A DNA stretch of 64,000 bases from Vitis vinifera. Its lineage: Eukaryota > Streptophyta > Magnoliopsida > Vitales > Vitaceae. The notes under the pieces were generated by a model. It was not told where the DNA came from and made no database searches. It was given only the letters and a program-made list of their open reading frames with translations. A program made the position numbers and the translations under genes. Below are positions 27,651-38,667 of the stretch, in pieces. The stretch spans positions 20,448,501 to 20,512,500 of the forward strand of contig NC_081808.1 in the NCBI RefSeq assembly GCF_030704535.1, given 5' to 3'. The number at the start of each line of letters is the position of its first letter. The first letter of the stretch is position 1.

Positions 27651-28726
27651 ACCACAAGACTCCTATTCATGCTGAGCAGAAGTAGCGTCATGCATGGATA
27701 TGTTCCCCAACTAGACTGTGGCTATGGGCATATCGGGTAGTGAAAGGAGCAGGTTTAGTAGGTATGGAGAGATGGAGATATGGTAGTGAAAGAAAATGGG
27801 TTTAATGGGTTTGGAAAGATGGGAAGTGATGGTGGGATGGGTGCCGGCTGCTGGGAGTGAGTGTGATAGATGGCAGAGATGGTGATCAAATGGGAAATGG
27901 GTAATGGTGTGGATATGGGAGAGGAGGCAACCAGTCTTGAACAATATTCAATGGATTTAAAATTTTGACCTTACAGCCTCCATCGACGAAGAAAGAGAAA
28001 TACAAACAAAACAAAAAATAACCCCAAGAAAAGCGAACAAGTAATCAAACCCTTAAACTAAATCTTGTTTCATGTGTTAATCAAAAGATCCAGAACAGAT
28101 GGGAGAAACAGGGAGCAACAACATGATTAATAAAATTTCGAGCTCCAAAACAAATCTATACAACGATTATTTATCAGAGAAGCCCAAGGAACCAGGAAAC
28201 AACCAAAACAGAGCAAGCATGGAAGTAAACTTGGATTCAATACAGCTCAACACGCAACAAAAATAAACTAACGATGCTCAGGCAATAGGAAAAGATGATA
28301 AAAACCAGTGATAATGGGGAAGAATGAATAAGAAGTGCACAAAAAAATATATATAAAAAAAAAATACCTAAAATGCTCATTTCTCCCGAATATTTGCAGA
28401 GAACCCCCCTTCCCCGCCCCACCAGCTCTCACCCCGCTTATCTTCCAAGCTACCTCCAATTTTTCTCCGAACCCCTCTTCAACCTCTCTTGCTCCCTTTT
28501 AAGCTTCCTGCCCCCTGTTTCTTCTTCCTTCATAAGCTACTACCAGCTCTATTGCTCCTTGTTCAAGGAAGATGTCACCACCCTCAACCACCACCATGGT
28601 GAGTTGGTGAAGTCCTCTGCCACATGTCTGAGCATGCAAATCACCTAGCCCTCCACTCATTGCCTAGCTCACTCTCGGGGTGATAAGAAGAAAAAAAATC
28701 TTCCATCCGAGGGGGTCTACATAATT

Positions 28727-29406
28727 ATTTTTAATTATTACTTAAAATTCCTTTTTATTTTAACTCATTATTAAATTATTTTACCTAACACCCTTTAAAT
28801 TTGATATAGTGTGTATCTAATAAATATTAATAAATAAGCATACATTATTTATTACGAAATTTAAAAAAAATCAAAAACAAAATTATTAATATTCATTAAA
28901 TAAAAATTTATTAGAAATAATATTTCTTAAATTTTTTTAAAAAGCTAAAATAATAATCAAACTATATTTCTAACTTTTTATTAAATTAAAATAAAATAAA
29001 TTATACTTCAATCATAATCTTTTAAAAAATATATTAAAGTTATGTATAAAAGCAAGGCCATTTATAATATTAAAAAGAGGTAAATAAAGTTTTATACCAT
29101 TATTATAAGTAAAAAAAAAACTAAATTTTAAGTTTAAAAAAAAAGCTTAAATTTTAAATTCAAATAATTATTTGAATTTTGAAATTAATTTATTTTTACC
29201 TATAATTCTATGTAAATAAATAAATTATTTATAGAAAAAGGAAATGAGAGAAAAATGAGATAGAATTTTTACGGTTCTTTGAGGAATAAGAAGATTATAT
29301 ACATATATTTTGTTCTAAAAAATATCTTAAAAGCGTAGGTAATTTTATAAATCGAAATTTGCATGTACAGATTTTATTATGTCACATGTATTTTTTCTTT
29401 TAAAAT

Positions 29407-29491
<85 letters not shown>

Positions 29492-29565
29492 CTTTTAAAA
29501 TAATAATAGTAGTTTTGATTAAAAAAAATTATATCTCAGTAGAGTAATACCATCTCCATGGATAG
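28727..29565. other. AT-rich spacer with a long (AT)n microsatellite
   Basis: The sequence is nearly pure A/T. A dinucleotide (AT)n tract of about 78 bases runs from 29411 to 29488. Nothing coding was seen. Confidence 0.8.
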
Positions 29566-30424
29566 TGTGTGGGGTTCCCCTCCACGTGTCCCTTTCAAAC
29601 TTAAGACCCCTTGGGCGTCTAGGGCAAGTATGTAACCTGTTTGGGATTATTCCATTTAGACTAAGATAAGTTTATGTAACCCGTTTTGGATTATTCCGTC
29701 CAGACCAAGATAAGTTACTTCTGATATAAAAAATGAGAGGGTTTCCTTCTCCCACAAGGTCAGACGGAATCGACTGGGCTCACTGGACTCTTAGACGGGA
29801 AGATCTGTCTAGTCTAGTCTTTAAGACTTCTGGCATATGTGATCAGTCACGCATGACGTCTGATCGCTAGCCTAGACACTAACATCCGAGCGATGGACGG
29901 GACTCCATTTACGTCCAAAAGTATCATGCATGACGTTTGATCGCTGGCCCAGACACCTGACATCTGAACGATGGACGAGACTCCATTTACGTCCAAAAGT
30001 CAATGTCAATTAATTGTTGCATACAATCCCAAACACTAACAGGCTAAATGGATGGTCAGTTGCACGGTCCAAGACTTTGGCACGTCAGCAGATGACACCT
30101 CTCAGCTACCTTGATTTGTGATGATTGACCAGCCGCCCTAAGGGCAATCATCATTACCATAAAGGGTAGAGTGCATAGTTAGCACTAGATGAGCATACAT
30201 ACATTCACTCTCTCCCACAAAATAGTTAGAGTTATTCTTGTCTGACTTAAACTTCGGAGGGGCATGCTTGGACCATTCGTCAGGATATTTTTTTGTGCAA
30301 GAAATAAGTCCTTCTGGTTTCAGTGCATTTGGACGGGTTCCTCAAGAAGCACGAAGAAGGGAAGAAGTCCGTCTAACTTCAACGAAGCTAGACGAATCTG
30401 GTTCCAGTTGGTTTGACGCTAACA
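29566..30424. mobile_element. Probable solo LTR (859 bp)
   Basis: The segment starts TGTGTGGGGTTCC and ends GACGCTAACA (TGT...ACA ends). It is flanked by GATAG (29561-29565) and GATAA (30425-30429), an imperfect 5-bp duplication. GC content is clearly above the flanks. An internal tandem duplication of about 80 bp (29848-30000) repeats GCATGACGTYTGATCGCT and ATTTACGTCCAAAAGT. A CTTCGGAGGGGCATG block near 30250 is of the kind often seen in Gypsy LTR ends. No retroviral-type ORFs. Confidence 0.5.
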
Positions 30425-30429
30425 GATAA

Positions 30430-32640
30430 GTGAATTTATAAAAGAATTATGAAATAGGTAGTCGAATTTTTAATCAAATTTCAGCCTACTATATATTAGG
30501 AATAATCATTGTAATCAAAATAAATAAATAAGTATGAAAGGGATAAGATTTTTTACATGGAAACTCCACACTAAATATATGGTGATAAAAAACCATGGAT
30601 CCAAAACCTCAAATTTAAATTATATGAGAAGATTCATTTTTTAAAACCTATCAGAATCATTTTGAAAAATTGAAAATTGTAGTTCAAAAAAACACGTTTA
30701 GGTATATATTCTAAAAAAACTAGTGGAATTTGAATCGATTTAGAAATCATATTTTATTAAAAATTTAAGAGTTTTAAAAAGATTTGAAATATCTTATATT
30801 TTTAATCTAAAAAAAAAAGATTTGTAAAAAAAAATTCTATTTAAAATTCTTAATCTTAAATCTTTAATTTAAAATTTATTTTAAAAAAAATTCTATTTAA
30901 AATTCTTAATCTTAAATCTTTAATTTAAAATTTATTTCCAAATTATTTTTATTATTTGGAAAGATTTTTTTTTAATTTTAATTCTTAATTTTAAATTATT
31001 TTCAAATAATTTAAAAGGATTTCATAATTTCAATTAAAAAATATTATTTAAAATTTCTTTCAAAATTCTTATATTAATAGCAACCTTGAATTTTAATGGA
31101 GAGTAAATCACAATCTAAAGATTTTTCTTAGGCCAGGAAATAATTAGAACAAAATTACCACATATAGACTCATTGTCTTAATATTATATATTTTTTATAA
31201 ATATTAATTTTACCATTATTAATGTTTGCATTTGATAAATATTAATTTTTATTTTTATTTTAATTAAAAAAAATGAAAAAGGGATATGAATAGGAATTTA
31301 TAGTTTAAAAAAATATGTTACTTTTATCTAAATAAGTGCAAGTATATTAGACCTTGCTTTATTTTCCACCCTTCCCTTCATATTTTGAAAAAAAAAATTC
31401 TAATTTTGGAAAAAAAAAACTGATTTTCATGTATAATTTAGTTAAAGAGCTAATTGCGATTGTGATGAATACCTAATGTCAACCCTGAGGGGTAGCTTAG
31501 TTGGTCCAAAGTTTGCATTCAATTGTCACCAATTCGAGTTATCTCAAGGCCACTAGAGGATTTACTTGGTTAACTTCAGGCTACCCAGGATTAATGGATA
31601 TTTTTACACAAAATAATTAATAAAAATTCAAAAAATATTTTTAAAAAAATCTAGAAAATTATATAAGAAGTAAAAATAGATATTTTAAAGTTATATATAT
31701 ATAATTTGTTTTATTTGATAATAACATCCTCTACAATGATAAAAAAACATAAATTTTATAAATATACATTTATTATTAAGTTGTATTATAGATTATTTTG
31801 TAATATTATTATGATAATATGTCTAATTTTAAAATATATTTAATATTAAAATTATGATCAATTTTAATTTAAATATATTCAGATAAATAATAATATATGG
31901 ATAATTTTTTTAATATTTATATTTATTATATTTAATAAATATATAGATTATATAAAAAAACATAAAATTAAGTTTTTATATTTTTGGTAATAAATTAAAT
32001 CAAATATAAAAATAAAATAATTATAATTTATTTATTTAATAATAAAAAATTCGGTGAAATATAAAAAAAAATATCTAAAAAAATTAATAAAATATAGGTT
32101 GAAACACAAAAAAAAAAATAAAAAAAATAATAAAATATCAGTAAAATATCCCGAAATATCTACCATCTTCTTCCATCTTCCAGATATTTGTATGGATATC
32201 ATATATCATGTATATCCGATTGAGAACAGCGTTGATTGTTCCATGCACCGCGCAAGATTCATGAGAGTTGGTGTAGGATTTGGGTGTGGTGACACGCTCC
32301 TCTGGATGATCAGAATTGGAGAGAGCCTTCCCACACGTCTACCGCGTGAGGCCTCACGACAAAATGGACCTCTGATCAACGTGCCCAACCACTCCACTAC
32401 CAGGCCAGATTTTTACAGCCCAATATAAAATTTGTTCCTTTTTCTTTATTGTTTGACAGCAATGTCATTTTTAATGTATCCAACAATATTTTACACGGTT
32501 TTTTTGCTTTAATAAAATAGAATTAATAAATAAATGAATTTTTTTATTTAATATAAAATTAATACTATTTAATTATTATATATATATATATTATAAAGGT
32601 ACTTTAGAAAGAAAAAAAAAATCGGAGGAAGGAGCTAGAA
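30430..32640. other. AT-rich intergenic DNA with degenerate repeats
   Basis: Long A/T-rich stretches include a local duplication near 30830-30945 (AATTCTATTTAAAATTCTTA twice). At 31480-31545 a weak SINE-like head occurs: A box TAGCTTAGTTGG at 31493-31504 and a poor B box near 31530. From about 31585 to 32170 the sequence resembles the ATATCGG-type dispersed repeat (GGTGAAATAT, CCCGAAATATC). No gene supported. Confidence 0.4.
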
Positions 32641-32827
32641 GGAAGCCAGAGAGGCTTTACGAGGGTGAAGTTACGACTTTCATGGTAAAGCAATGGATGG
32701 CACAGATGCCATACTTTGTTCAAGGTTTATGTCGGTCTTGTTGTACGGAATGATGAAAATCCCTGGTGCTTATCCCCACTGCTGTCCTTGCATGATAGGC
32801 TACGTCAACTCTTTAGACGTTCTCCCT

Positions 32828-33197
32828 TGCCACGTGCCCTCCAACATCCTTACCATCCGGAGTCACTTCCCTTCCTGCTTTTAGTCAATCTTATCTCTAA
32901 CCCCCCACATGAAACCATACTTGTCTGTTTTCTACACTGCCACGTGTCCTCCCATCCTTTACGTGGTACGAGCTTCCTCTTCACATGGCACGTGTACGAT
33001 CATCCTGTCATGCACCTTGAGCTCCTCTGCTCCCAGAGTCGCACCCCCACCGACTCCATTGCCTATATAAATCCCAAACCTATTCCCCAACCTTTCATTC
33101 ATCATCAGACGAAACCAAGCTTACTGATTGATTCCGATTTCTTGTTGCCGCTTTCATACTCAGTTCCGTTTCAAATTTCATCGATCGTTTCAACACA
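32828..33197 (+). promoter_or_regulatory. Dehydrin promoter: ABRE cluster, DRE/CRT and TATA box
   Basis: ACGTG-core ABRE-like sites occur at 32831 (CACGTG), 32941 (CACGTGTC), 32961 (ACGTGG) and 32989 (CACGTGTAC). A DRE/CRT core ACCGAC is at 33049-33054. A TATA box (CTATATAAAT) lies at about 33063, followed by roughly 100 bases of leader. This combination is the standard architecture for ABA-, drought- and cold-induced LEA/dehydrin genes, so induction through bZIP (ABF) and CBF/DREB factors is inferred. Confidence 0.8.
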
Positions 33198-33674
33198 ATG
33201 GCATATCAGCAAGATCCATGCGCCAACCCAACGCATCAGACTGGCAAGACCGGAGGCCAGACCGACCAGTATGGAAACCCAGTCCATCAAACCGAGGCCA
33301 TGGGCGCGTATGGTGCGGGAACTGGCACTGGTATGCATGGTGGGGAGCATCAGCAGCAGCCCCACCAACAACCCGGCGTGCTTCATCGCTCCGGCAGCTC
33401 TGTAAGTTGCCATGCCAAATGCCAAATCGTTATTAATTAGCTTTGATATCTTGGTTTTGTTATTTTGACTGGATTTGATACGCAGTCATCCGAGGACGAT
33501 GGGCAAGGTGGGAGAAGGAAGAAAGGGATGAAGGAGAAGATAAAAGAGAGGATACCGGGCATGGGACGCAAGGACGAGCAGAAGCATACGAGCGCCACAA
33601 GTACGCCGGGGCAGGGGCAGCAACAGAAAGGAATGATGGAGAAGATCAAGGAGAAGCTGCCTGGGGGCCACTAG
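33198..33674 (+). CDS. DHN1: YSK2 dehydrin (group 2 LEA), DHN1-type, complete
   Basis: Two exons (33198-33401 and 33486-33674; GT-AG) encode 130 residues. A Y-segment [10 protein letters not shown] is at residues 22-31. A Gly/Gln/His-rich linker follows. The S-segment LHRSGSSSSEDDG (62-74) is split by the intron between Ser codons, the conserved position in dehydrin genes. Two K-segments follow: [14 protein letters not shown] and [16 protein letters not shown] at the C-terminus. The protein is Lys/Gly/His-rich, without membrane segment or Cys cluster, and is expected to be disordered and to form amphipathic helices on membranes during dehydration. It matches the grapevine DHN1 I know, whose transcripts are reported spliced and unspliced. 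If the intron is kept, translation stops after 80 residues and loses both K-segments. Confidence 0.95.
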
Positions 33675-34690
33675 GTGTGTCTGGAAATGAAGGGGACGTG
33701 GTCTAATCGTTTGTAACTGAAACGAGAGTCTAGGTCCATAGGTCATAGGTGAATGGGTGATGCATAAGCGTTTGGTTATGAACCAGACGAGTCTAAATTG
33801 AGTTAATAAATTGCTGGACTGCTGCTATATGCAGCCCGGCATCTGCTTTCTGCTTTCTCAATGTAGTCCCTGTATGCCTGTCCTCTTCGTATATTAGTAG
33901 CTGAGTGCTTATTAATGCTACACTTATGTTGTCATTTTTCATAAACTAGATTTTGTTTTGGTGTTACCACCCCCAATCTGACTTCATGCTTAAGCGCAAG
34001 TTTATCGTGCTTTAATTTGATCAAATCTTGATATATTCAGGTAACCCTGTACATGCTGCAATTCAGGTCTTGCAGAAACCACATGTTCACAACGAATAAT
34101 AAATGTAAATAAATGGCTACAGCAAGTAAGAGCATGTATTAGAAGAGTAAAAAAAAAAAATGGTGAAAACAGTACCCACGAAATATATACTACAACGTTT
34201 AAAAAAATTAGGGCGTCATGGAGATAAAAACTAGGCATCACAAAGACAAACAATCCGACAAAGTATGATTTCTATATATATGTTCAATTCATAAAATTAT
34301 ATAAAAATGAATATTTGATAGAAGGAATATTAATTATATAAAAAAGAATATTTGATGGTTTACCATTGAATGCTTTCTCATTTTTTTCCCCTAAAGGGGC
34401 AGTTCTTCACACCTTCCCCTTCTTTTACCCACAAAAGCATCATCCCATCTAAGCAAGTTTTCCCTTATAGTGAAATGCAAAACCTATTGCTAATATACTA
34501 GTCTTGTTGCAAAACAGAAAATGATGGTCATTAATTTATTCTTCTTTACCATAACATACTAGTCTTGTTACAAAATAGAAAAAGATGGTCATTAATTTAT
34601 TCTTTTTTACACTAGAAACATCTATTTGACATGTTTCATCCCCTTCTTTTCGATTCGTCAGTAATTAAAACTCTATTCCAAGACACTTGC
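33675..34690. other. Dehydrin 3' UTR and spacer
   Basis: The 3' UTR of the dehydrin probably runs to about 33950. The rest is AT-rich. A near-duplicate of about 60 bases (ACTAGTCTTGTTRCAAAAYAGAAAA...) occurs at 34497 and 34557. No gene seen. Confidence 0.45.
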
Positions 34691-35840
34691 CAAACAAAAA
34701 AAACCTACTCTCATCGGAATCCAAGACCTCCAAATAATGCACCAAGTGTAAGGATCACTAGACTTGTGTAGGAACAGTGAGTCACTTTCTCTCTAGCTCA
34801 AAGTATCCTTCACATCTCTTCTAACAGCCAAAGAATGAAGTTTCCAATAAAAAGACTCCACCTCTCCCATCTCCCAATCATTAAGGTGTCTTGAAAAGCG
34901 AGGACTCCAACAACCCAACTCCCCACTCTCCTCCTAAGCATTTGACACCCACCCATCTTTGTATGTAGCTAAGAGAAATAAAGTAGGAAAAACATCTTTC
35001 AATGTTTGATTCTCACACCACAAGTCCTTCTAAAACCGAACCCTTTTTTCTCATTATCTACTACATACGAAACGGGATCTATCTCGAATGCCCTCTCATT
35101 CTCTTCTAATGGCTTTCCACACCCCTACACCAAAACCTCCTCTCCCTCCAAACCAAACTTGTCGATGATGACTTGTTTCCAAAGGGGCTCTCTTTCTTTT
35201 GCAAATCTCCAACTCCACTTCCTAAGCAAAGCCTTGTTAAGGGCCATAAGGTTGCGAATTCCTAGACCACCCTCCTTCTTATTAGCACAACAAACTTTTC
35301 AATGCACCAAATGAGGCCTTTTTTCCAAGGCTCCACCGCCTCAAAGAAGGGTCTCTTTGTATTTTCTCAAGTCTTGCACTCACCTTCCGAGGAAGGACAA
35401 AGATGGACATAAAATAAATCAGAAGACTAGAAAGGGTACTTTTGATCAAGGCAAACCTCCCGCCCTTAGAGAGATATTGTCACTTCCACATAAATAATTT
35501 TTTCTAAATCTCTCTTCCACTACATCCTACACTCTTAGGGATTTGAAAGAGGCTCCCAAAGGAAGACCTATATAAGAAGTGGAAAGCTTCCCTACACCAC
35601 ACCCCAACCCCACAGCTAGCTCCTCCATATTCTCTACCCCCCAATGGGAATAACCTCGTTTTTATCTAAATTCACTTTTAAACCAAAAAGCGCCTCAAAC
35701 CATATAAACACCCAACTTAAATATCTCAACCGGTCACTATTGACCTCACAAAAAATTAAGGTGTCGTCAACAAACAATAGGTGGGATACATCCCACCTCT
35801 CTCCATATCAACAATTAGGCAATATCAACAATTCCGAGAG
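34690..35840 (-). mobile_element. LINE reverse-transcriptase remnant (ORF2 C-terminal half)
   Basis: On the minus strand, the region near 35840-35640 reads as the LINE block downstream of the catalytic motif (LIFCEVNSDRLRYL, FEALFGLKVNLDKNEVIPIG). The region near 35310-35150 reads KKEGGLGIRNLMALNKALL and WRFAKERERPLWKQVI, hallmarks of plant L1 ORF2. Frames are broken many times. The active-site YADD motif itself was not found intact. Confidence 0.75.
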
Positions 35841-36422
35841 TTAGATCTTGTGAATAAAAAACGAGGTTTTTGGTTCTAGGGGTACTAATGAAATCCAATA
35901 AGTAGAATCATTCTAAAAATTACAATGATGTGTTAAATTCTTGGGGTACTAATGAACCCAATAAATAAATTTCCTAGTTGCAATTGAATCATTCTCAAAA
36001 TTATAGTTATCGCAAAATCCTGACTGTAATAATACAGAGGAGATGCTAGCTATATTAGGCGTTTATAAAATTGGGGATTAATTCAAATAAATCCAATACG
36101 GATGGAAAAGAAAACTGGGACTGCTACAGTACGATTTCCTGATGATTGCTTAAAGATGACATCTGGAGTTCATCATTGTGTAAATGATATTGTAGGTCGC
36201 CGGATTAAATCCATCCTTGTCAATTCTATTCTCTTCTTCCTTCAGAGCCCAGTTTGGAGCAAGTACTTGTGCAGAAGAGTGTACAAAGGTGGCAACTTGG
36301 GTGGATAATTAGGATTCAAATTCAATAGGCTCTGTACTGGTGTAAGATTAACCAAACTTCAAATGAGAAAAGAAAAGAAAAAATCCAATTGGTCAATGTT
36401 GCAGTTCCAATCCATGCTTCCA

Positions 36423-38366
36423 TCACCAGAAGTTACCACAGGAGCATCTCCCATCGCGAAAATGGTGGAATCTCATGTTATCCCTGACAACAATTTCTCT
36501 CCCTGTGATCTGAGAAGCACCACACATTACTGAATGGCAATCTTCGCATATCCTGAGGTTCTTCACAATTCTAATGGTGCACCCAGCATTTGTAGTGAGC
36601 AGGCCAAACGCCAGAGCAAGCTTCTCACTATGACTCATTAGCAACCGCTTCTTCTCTTCATCACTAATGTCATAGGCCACAGAACTCAGGTTTGGCTGGT
36701 AGCCAAGATACTTTAATCTGTCGAGAAGATCCTCCAGTGCCTGCTTAATCTCCCTGGACTTCGGATGGGACATATCACCTGCAAAGAACTCGTGAATTAT
36801 CCCTTTCTTTCCTTCAACCCAGCTGCATCCAGGATTCTTTTTCAGACCCTTCGCCCTCATTAACTTCCTTACCTTTGAAACATCATCCCACCTGCCTGCT
36901 GAAGCATATATATTGGAAAGCAAGATGTAGTTCCCAATACCATTGGGTTCAAGCTCAAACAAATGGCTTGCAGCAATCTGGGCCATATCAGGATTCCCGT
37001 GGATGCGACATGCCCCAAGCAGTGCTCCCCACACGCCCCCATGGGGATTCATGGGCATCATTTTTACAAGGTTGAGAGCTTCTTCCAAGCGTCCAGCTCG
37101 ACCAAGAAGATCCACCATGCAGGCATAGTGATCCTCTGATGGTGCAACACCATGACATTCTTCCATCATTGCGAATAATTGCTGACCTTGTTCTACCATA
37201 CCTGCATGGCTGCAAGCAGTAAGAACACCTATAAACGTGACCCTGTTTGGTTTTATCTCTGTCTTCAACATCTCATCAAATAATTCCATTGCAGCACCAG
37301 CCAAACCATGCATTGCAAACCCCACAATCATTGAACTATAAGAATACACATTCCTTTCCTCCATTCTTTCAAAAACCTTGTAAGCATCTTCTACGCTCCC
37401 ACACTTCGCATACATATCAATCAATGCAGATCCCACAACAACATTACTGGTAGGCCCAAATCCAGATTGCTCTGCAACGTCCCGGACCCAATTAGCATAC
37501 TTAGCTGCACCTAGTTGAGCACATGCTGAAATGACACCAACCAAGGTAACCTCATCCGTTTTAACGCCTGCAGCCTGCATTCTTTCAAAAACTTCCAATG
37601 CCTCTCTTGGCCTAGCATTTTGGGCATACCCTGTGACCATTGCTGTCCATGCCACCATATCCTTCATGGGTAATCCATCAAACAACTCACTTGCAGCCTC
37701 CATGTTTCCAACCTTCGCATATGCAACAATCAAAGAAGTCCAAGAAATCACATCTCTGTCCAGCATTTCATCGAATACCCGATGTCCACAACCCAAACAC
37801 CCGCATTTCACATACATATCAATCAAAGTATTCCCAACATATAAATCAGAACCAAACCCGCCAATCAAAATCGTCTGGGTATGTACCTGCCTCCCCAAAT
37901 TGACATCAAGAGCAGCGCTACAAGCCTTGAGCAGTGCAGTAAAAGTAAACGAAACAGGGCCAATGCCTTGCCTTCTCATACTATTATACAGAAGAACCGA
38001 TTCCATAAAGGGCCCTTGAAGAGCGTAACCGCGAATAAGCGCGGTCCAAAGAAATGGGTTGGGGTATTCAACTTGTTGGAAGACAAGGCGCGGATAGGGG
38101 TCCATTGGGACATCGAGTTTGGTGAGCGTACGGAGGAGCTTGGCGAGAACAAAGCAGCACTGTTCCAGACCCTTTCGGAAGATGTGGGCGTGCACTTGTT
38201 TGACTTGGTTGATGTGGGTGCAGCCATGAAGGACTGACACAAGCCGCGATTCTAAAATCTTTTGTTCTTGGCGTACAGAGAAGGGAATGAAAGATTGAGT
38301 TTGCAGCTGACAATAGGAGGTTTTCGGGAGAATGAAGAGACATGTCTTTGTACAGAATTTGACCAT
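36423..38366 (-). CDS. PLS-class pentatricopeptide repeat protein with E and DYW domains, intronless
   Basis: A single exon encodes 647 residues from the ATG at 38366; an in-frame stop lies just upstream of a GTG that extends the frame. About a dozen PPR/PLS repeats are visible (MYVKCGCLGCGHRVFDEM, SWTSLIVAYAKVGNMEAASEL, AWTAMVTGYAQNARPREALEVF, DMYAKCGSVEDAYKVFERM). An E domain (GVWGALLGACRIHGNPDMAQ; GNYILLSNIYASAGRWDDVS) and a DYW deaminase-like domain (about 555-647) follow, with the catalytic motif HSEKLALAFG and zinc ligands CEDCH and CSC. The last residues are GNFW and not DYW. The N-terminus is basic and Ser/Thr-rich, consistent with organelle import. Family knowledge: such proteins edit specific cytidines in chloroplast or mitochondrial RNA. 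It most resembles the protein I recall as At5g44230; orthology is untested. Confidence 0.92.
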   Translation of the reverse strand: MVKFCTKTCLFILPKTSYCQLQTQSFIPFSVRQEQKILESRLVSVLHGCTHINQVKQVHAHIFRKGLEQCCFVLAKLLRTLTKLDVPMDPYPRLVFQQVEYPNPFLWTALIRGYALQGPFMESVLLYNSMRRQGIGPVSFTFTALLKACSAALDVNLGRQVHTQTILIGGFGSDLYVGNTLIDMYVKCGCLGCGHRVFDEMLDRDVISWTSLIVAYAKVGNMEAASELFDGLPMKDMVAWTAMVTGYAQNARPREALEVFERMQAAGVKTDEVTLVGVISACAQLGAAKYANWVRDVAEQSGFGPTSNVVVGSALIDMYAKCGSVEDAYKVFERMEERNVYSYSSMIVGFAMHGLAGAAMELFDEMLKTEIKPNRVTFIGVLTACSHAGMVEQGQQLFAMMEECHGVAPSEDHYACMVDLLGRAGRLEEALNLVKMMPMNPHGGVWGALLGACRIHGNPDMAQIAASHLFELEPNGIGNYILLSNIYASAGRWDDVSKVRKLMRAKGLKKNPGCSWVEGKKGIIHEFFAGDMSHPKSREIKQALEDLLDRLKYLGYQPNLSSVAYDISDEEKKRLLMSHSEKLALAFGLLTTNAGCTIRIVKNLRICEDCHSVMCGASQITGREIVVRDNMRFHHFRDGRCSCGNFW

Positions 38367-38667
38367 TACACGCGATTTCACGGTTCATTGGGGTGCTTCC
38401 TGTGAGACATGAGAGACCACTCGAAGGAAGAAGGCGGCACATTAGATTAAAAGGGATTTTTAATCACGTTTTTAGAAGTATGTGATTTTTTTTTTTTAAG
38501 AAGACAGGATCCTTTTAATCAAATAAAACCCTTTTTCATCTTTTTCACCTCAGATCCAACGACGTCGTTTTGCCTTGGGCAAACGTACTAGTCCTACGTT
38601 TTGTTCTTAGGTAGTTTTGGGGTTGGAGAAAAGGTGAAAGGCAAAATCAATCGGCAGCAACAGCATC
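38367..38667. promoter_or_regulatory. Divergent (bidirectional) promoter with a 12-bp perfect palindrome
   Basis: Only 301 bases separate the PPR start (minus) from the next gene's start (plus). The region holds the perfect palindrome AACGACGTCGTT (38558-38569), with a bZIP-like ACGTC core, and TTAATC/AATCAAA motifs. No strong TATA box faces either gene. Shared or coordinated expression is inferred from the geometry only. Confidence 0.55.

Larger units (their letters stand above)
24932..28721. mobile_element. LTR-like element (3.79 kb; very large solo LTR or non-autonomous retroelement) with perfect TSD
   Basis: The block starts TGTAGACCCC and ends GGGGTCTACA, a TG...CA structure with 10-bp inverted ends. 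It is flanked on both sides by TAATT (24927-24931 and 28722-28726), a 5-bp target-site duplication typical of LTR elements. I saw no second copy of the 5' end inside, so it is more likely a solo LTR or an LTR-like non-autonomous unit than a two-LTR element. It contains an AT-rich tandem array and an NFD4-like gene fragment, listed separately. No gag or pol motifs were seen. Confidence 0.75.

Noticed and set aside
28373..28648. 91-codon Pro/Ser/Leu-rich ORF
   Set aside because: Lies at the end of the LTR-like element, biased composition only, no family signature.
31480..31560. Second SINE or tRNA gene
   Set aside because: The A box is good but the B box is poor and no ends or target duplication are visible; kept only as a weak remark.
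32716..33405. 229-codon ORF running through the dehydrin promoter and exon 1
   Set aside because: It covers the ABRE/TATA region in a different frame from the dehydrin and lacks any recognisable domain.
37531..38019. 162-codon ORF on the plus strand
   Set aside because: It lies wholly antisense to the well-supported PPR gene and shows no motif; a shadow frame.
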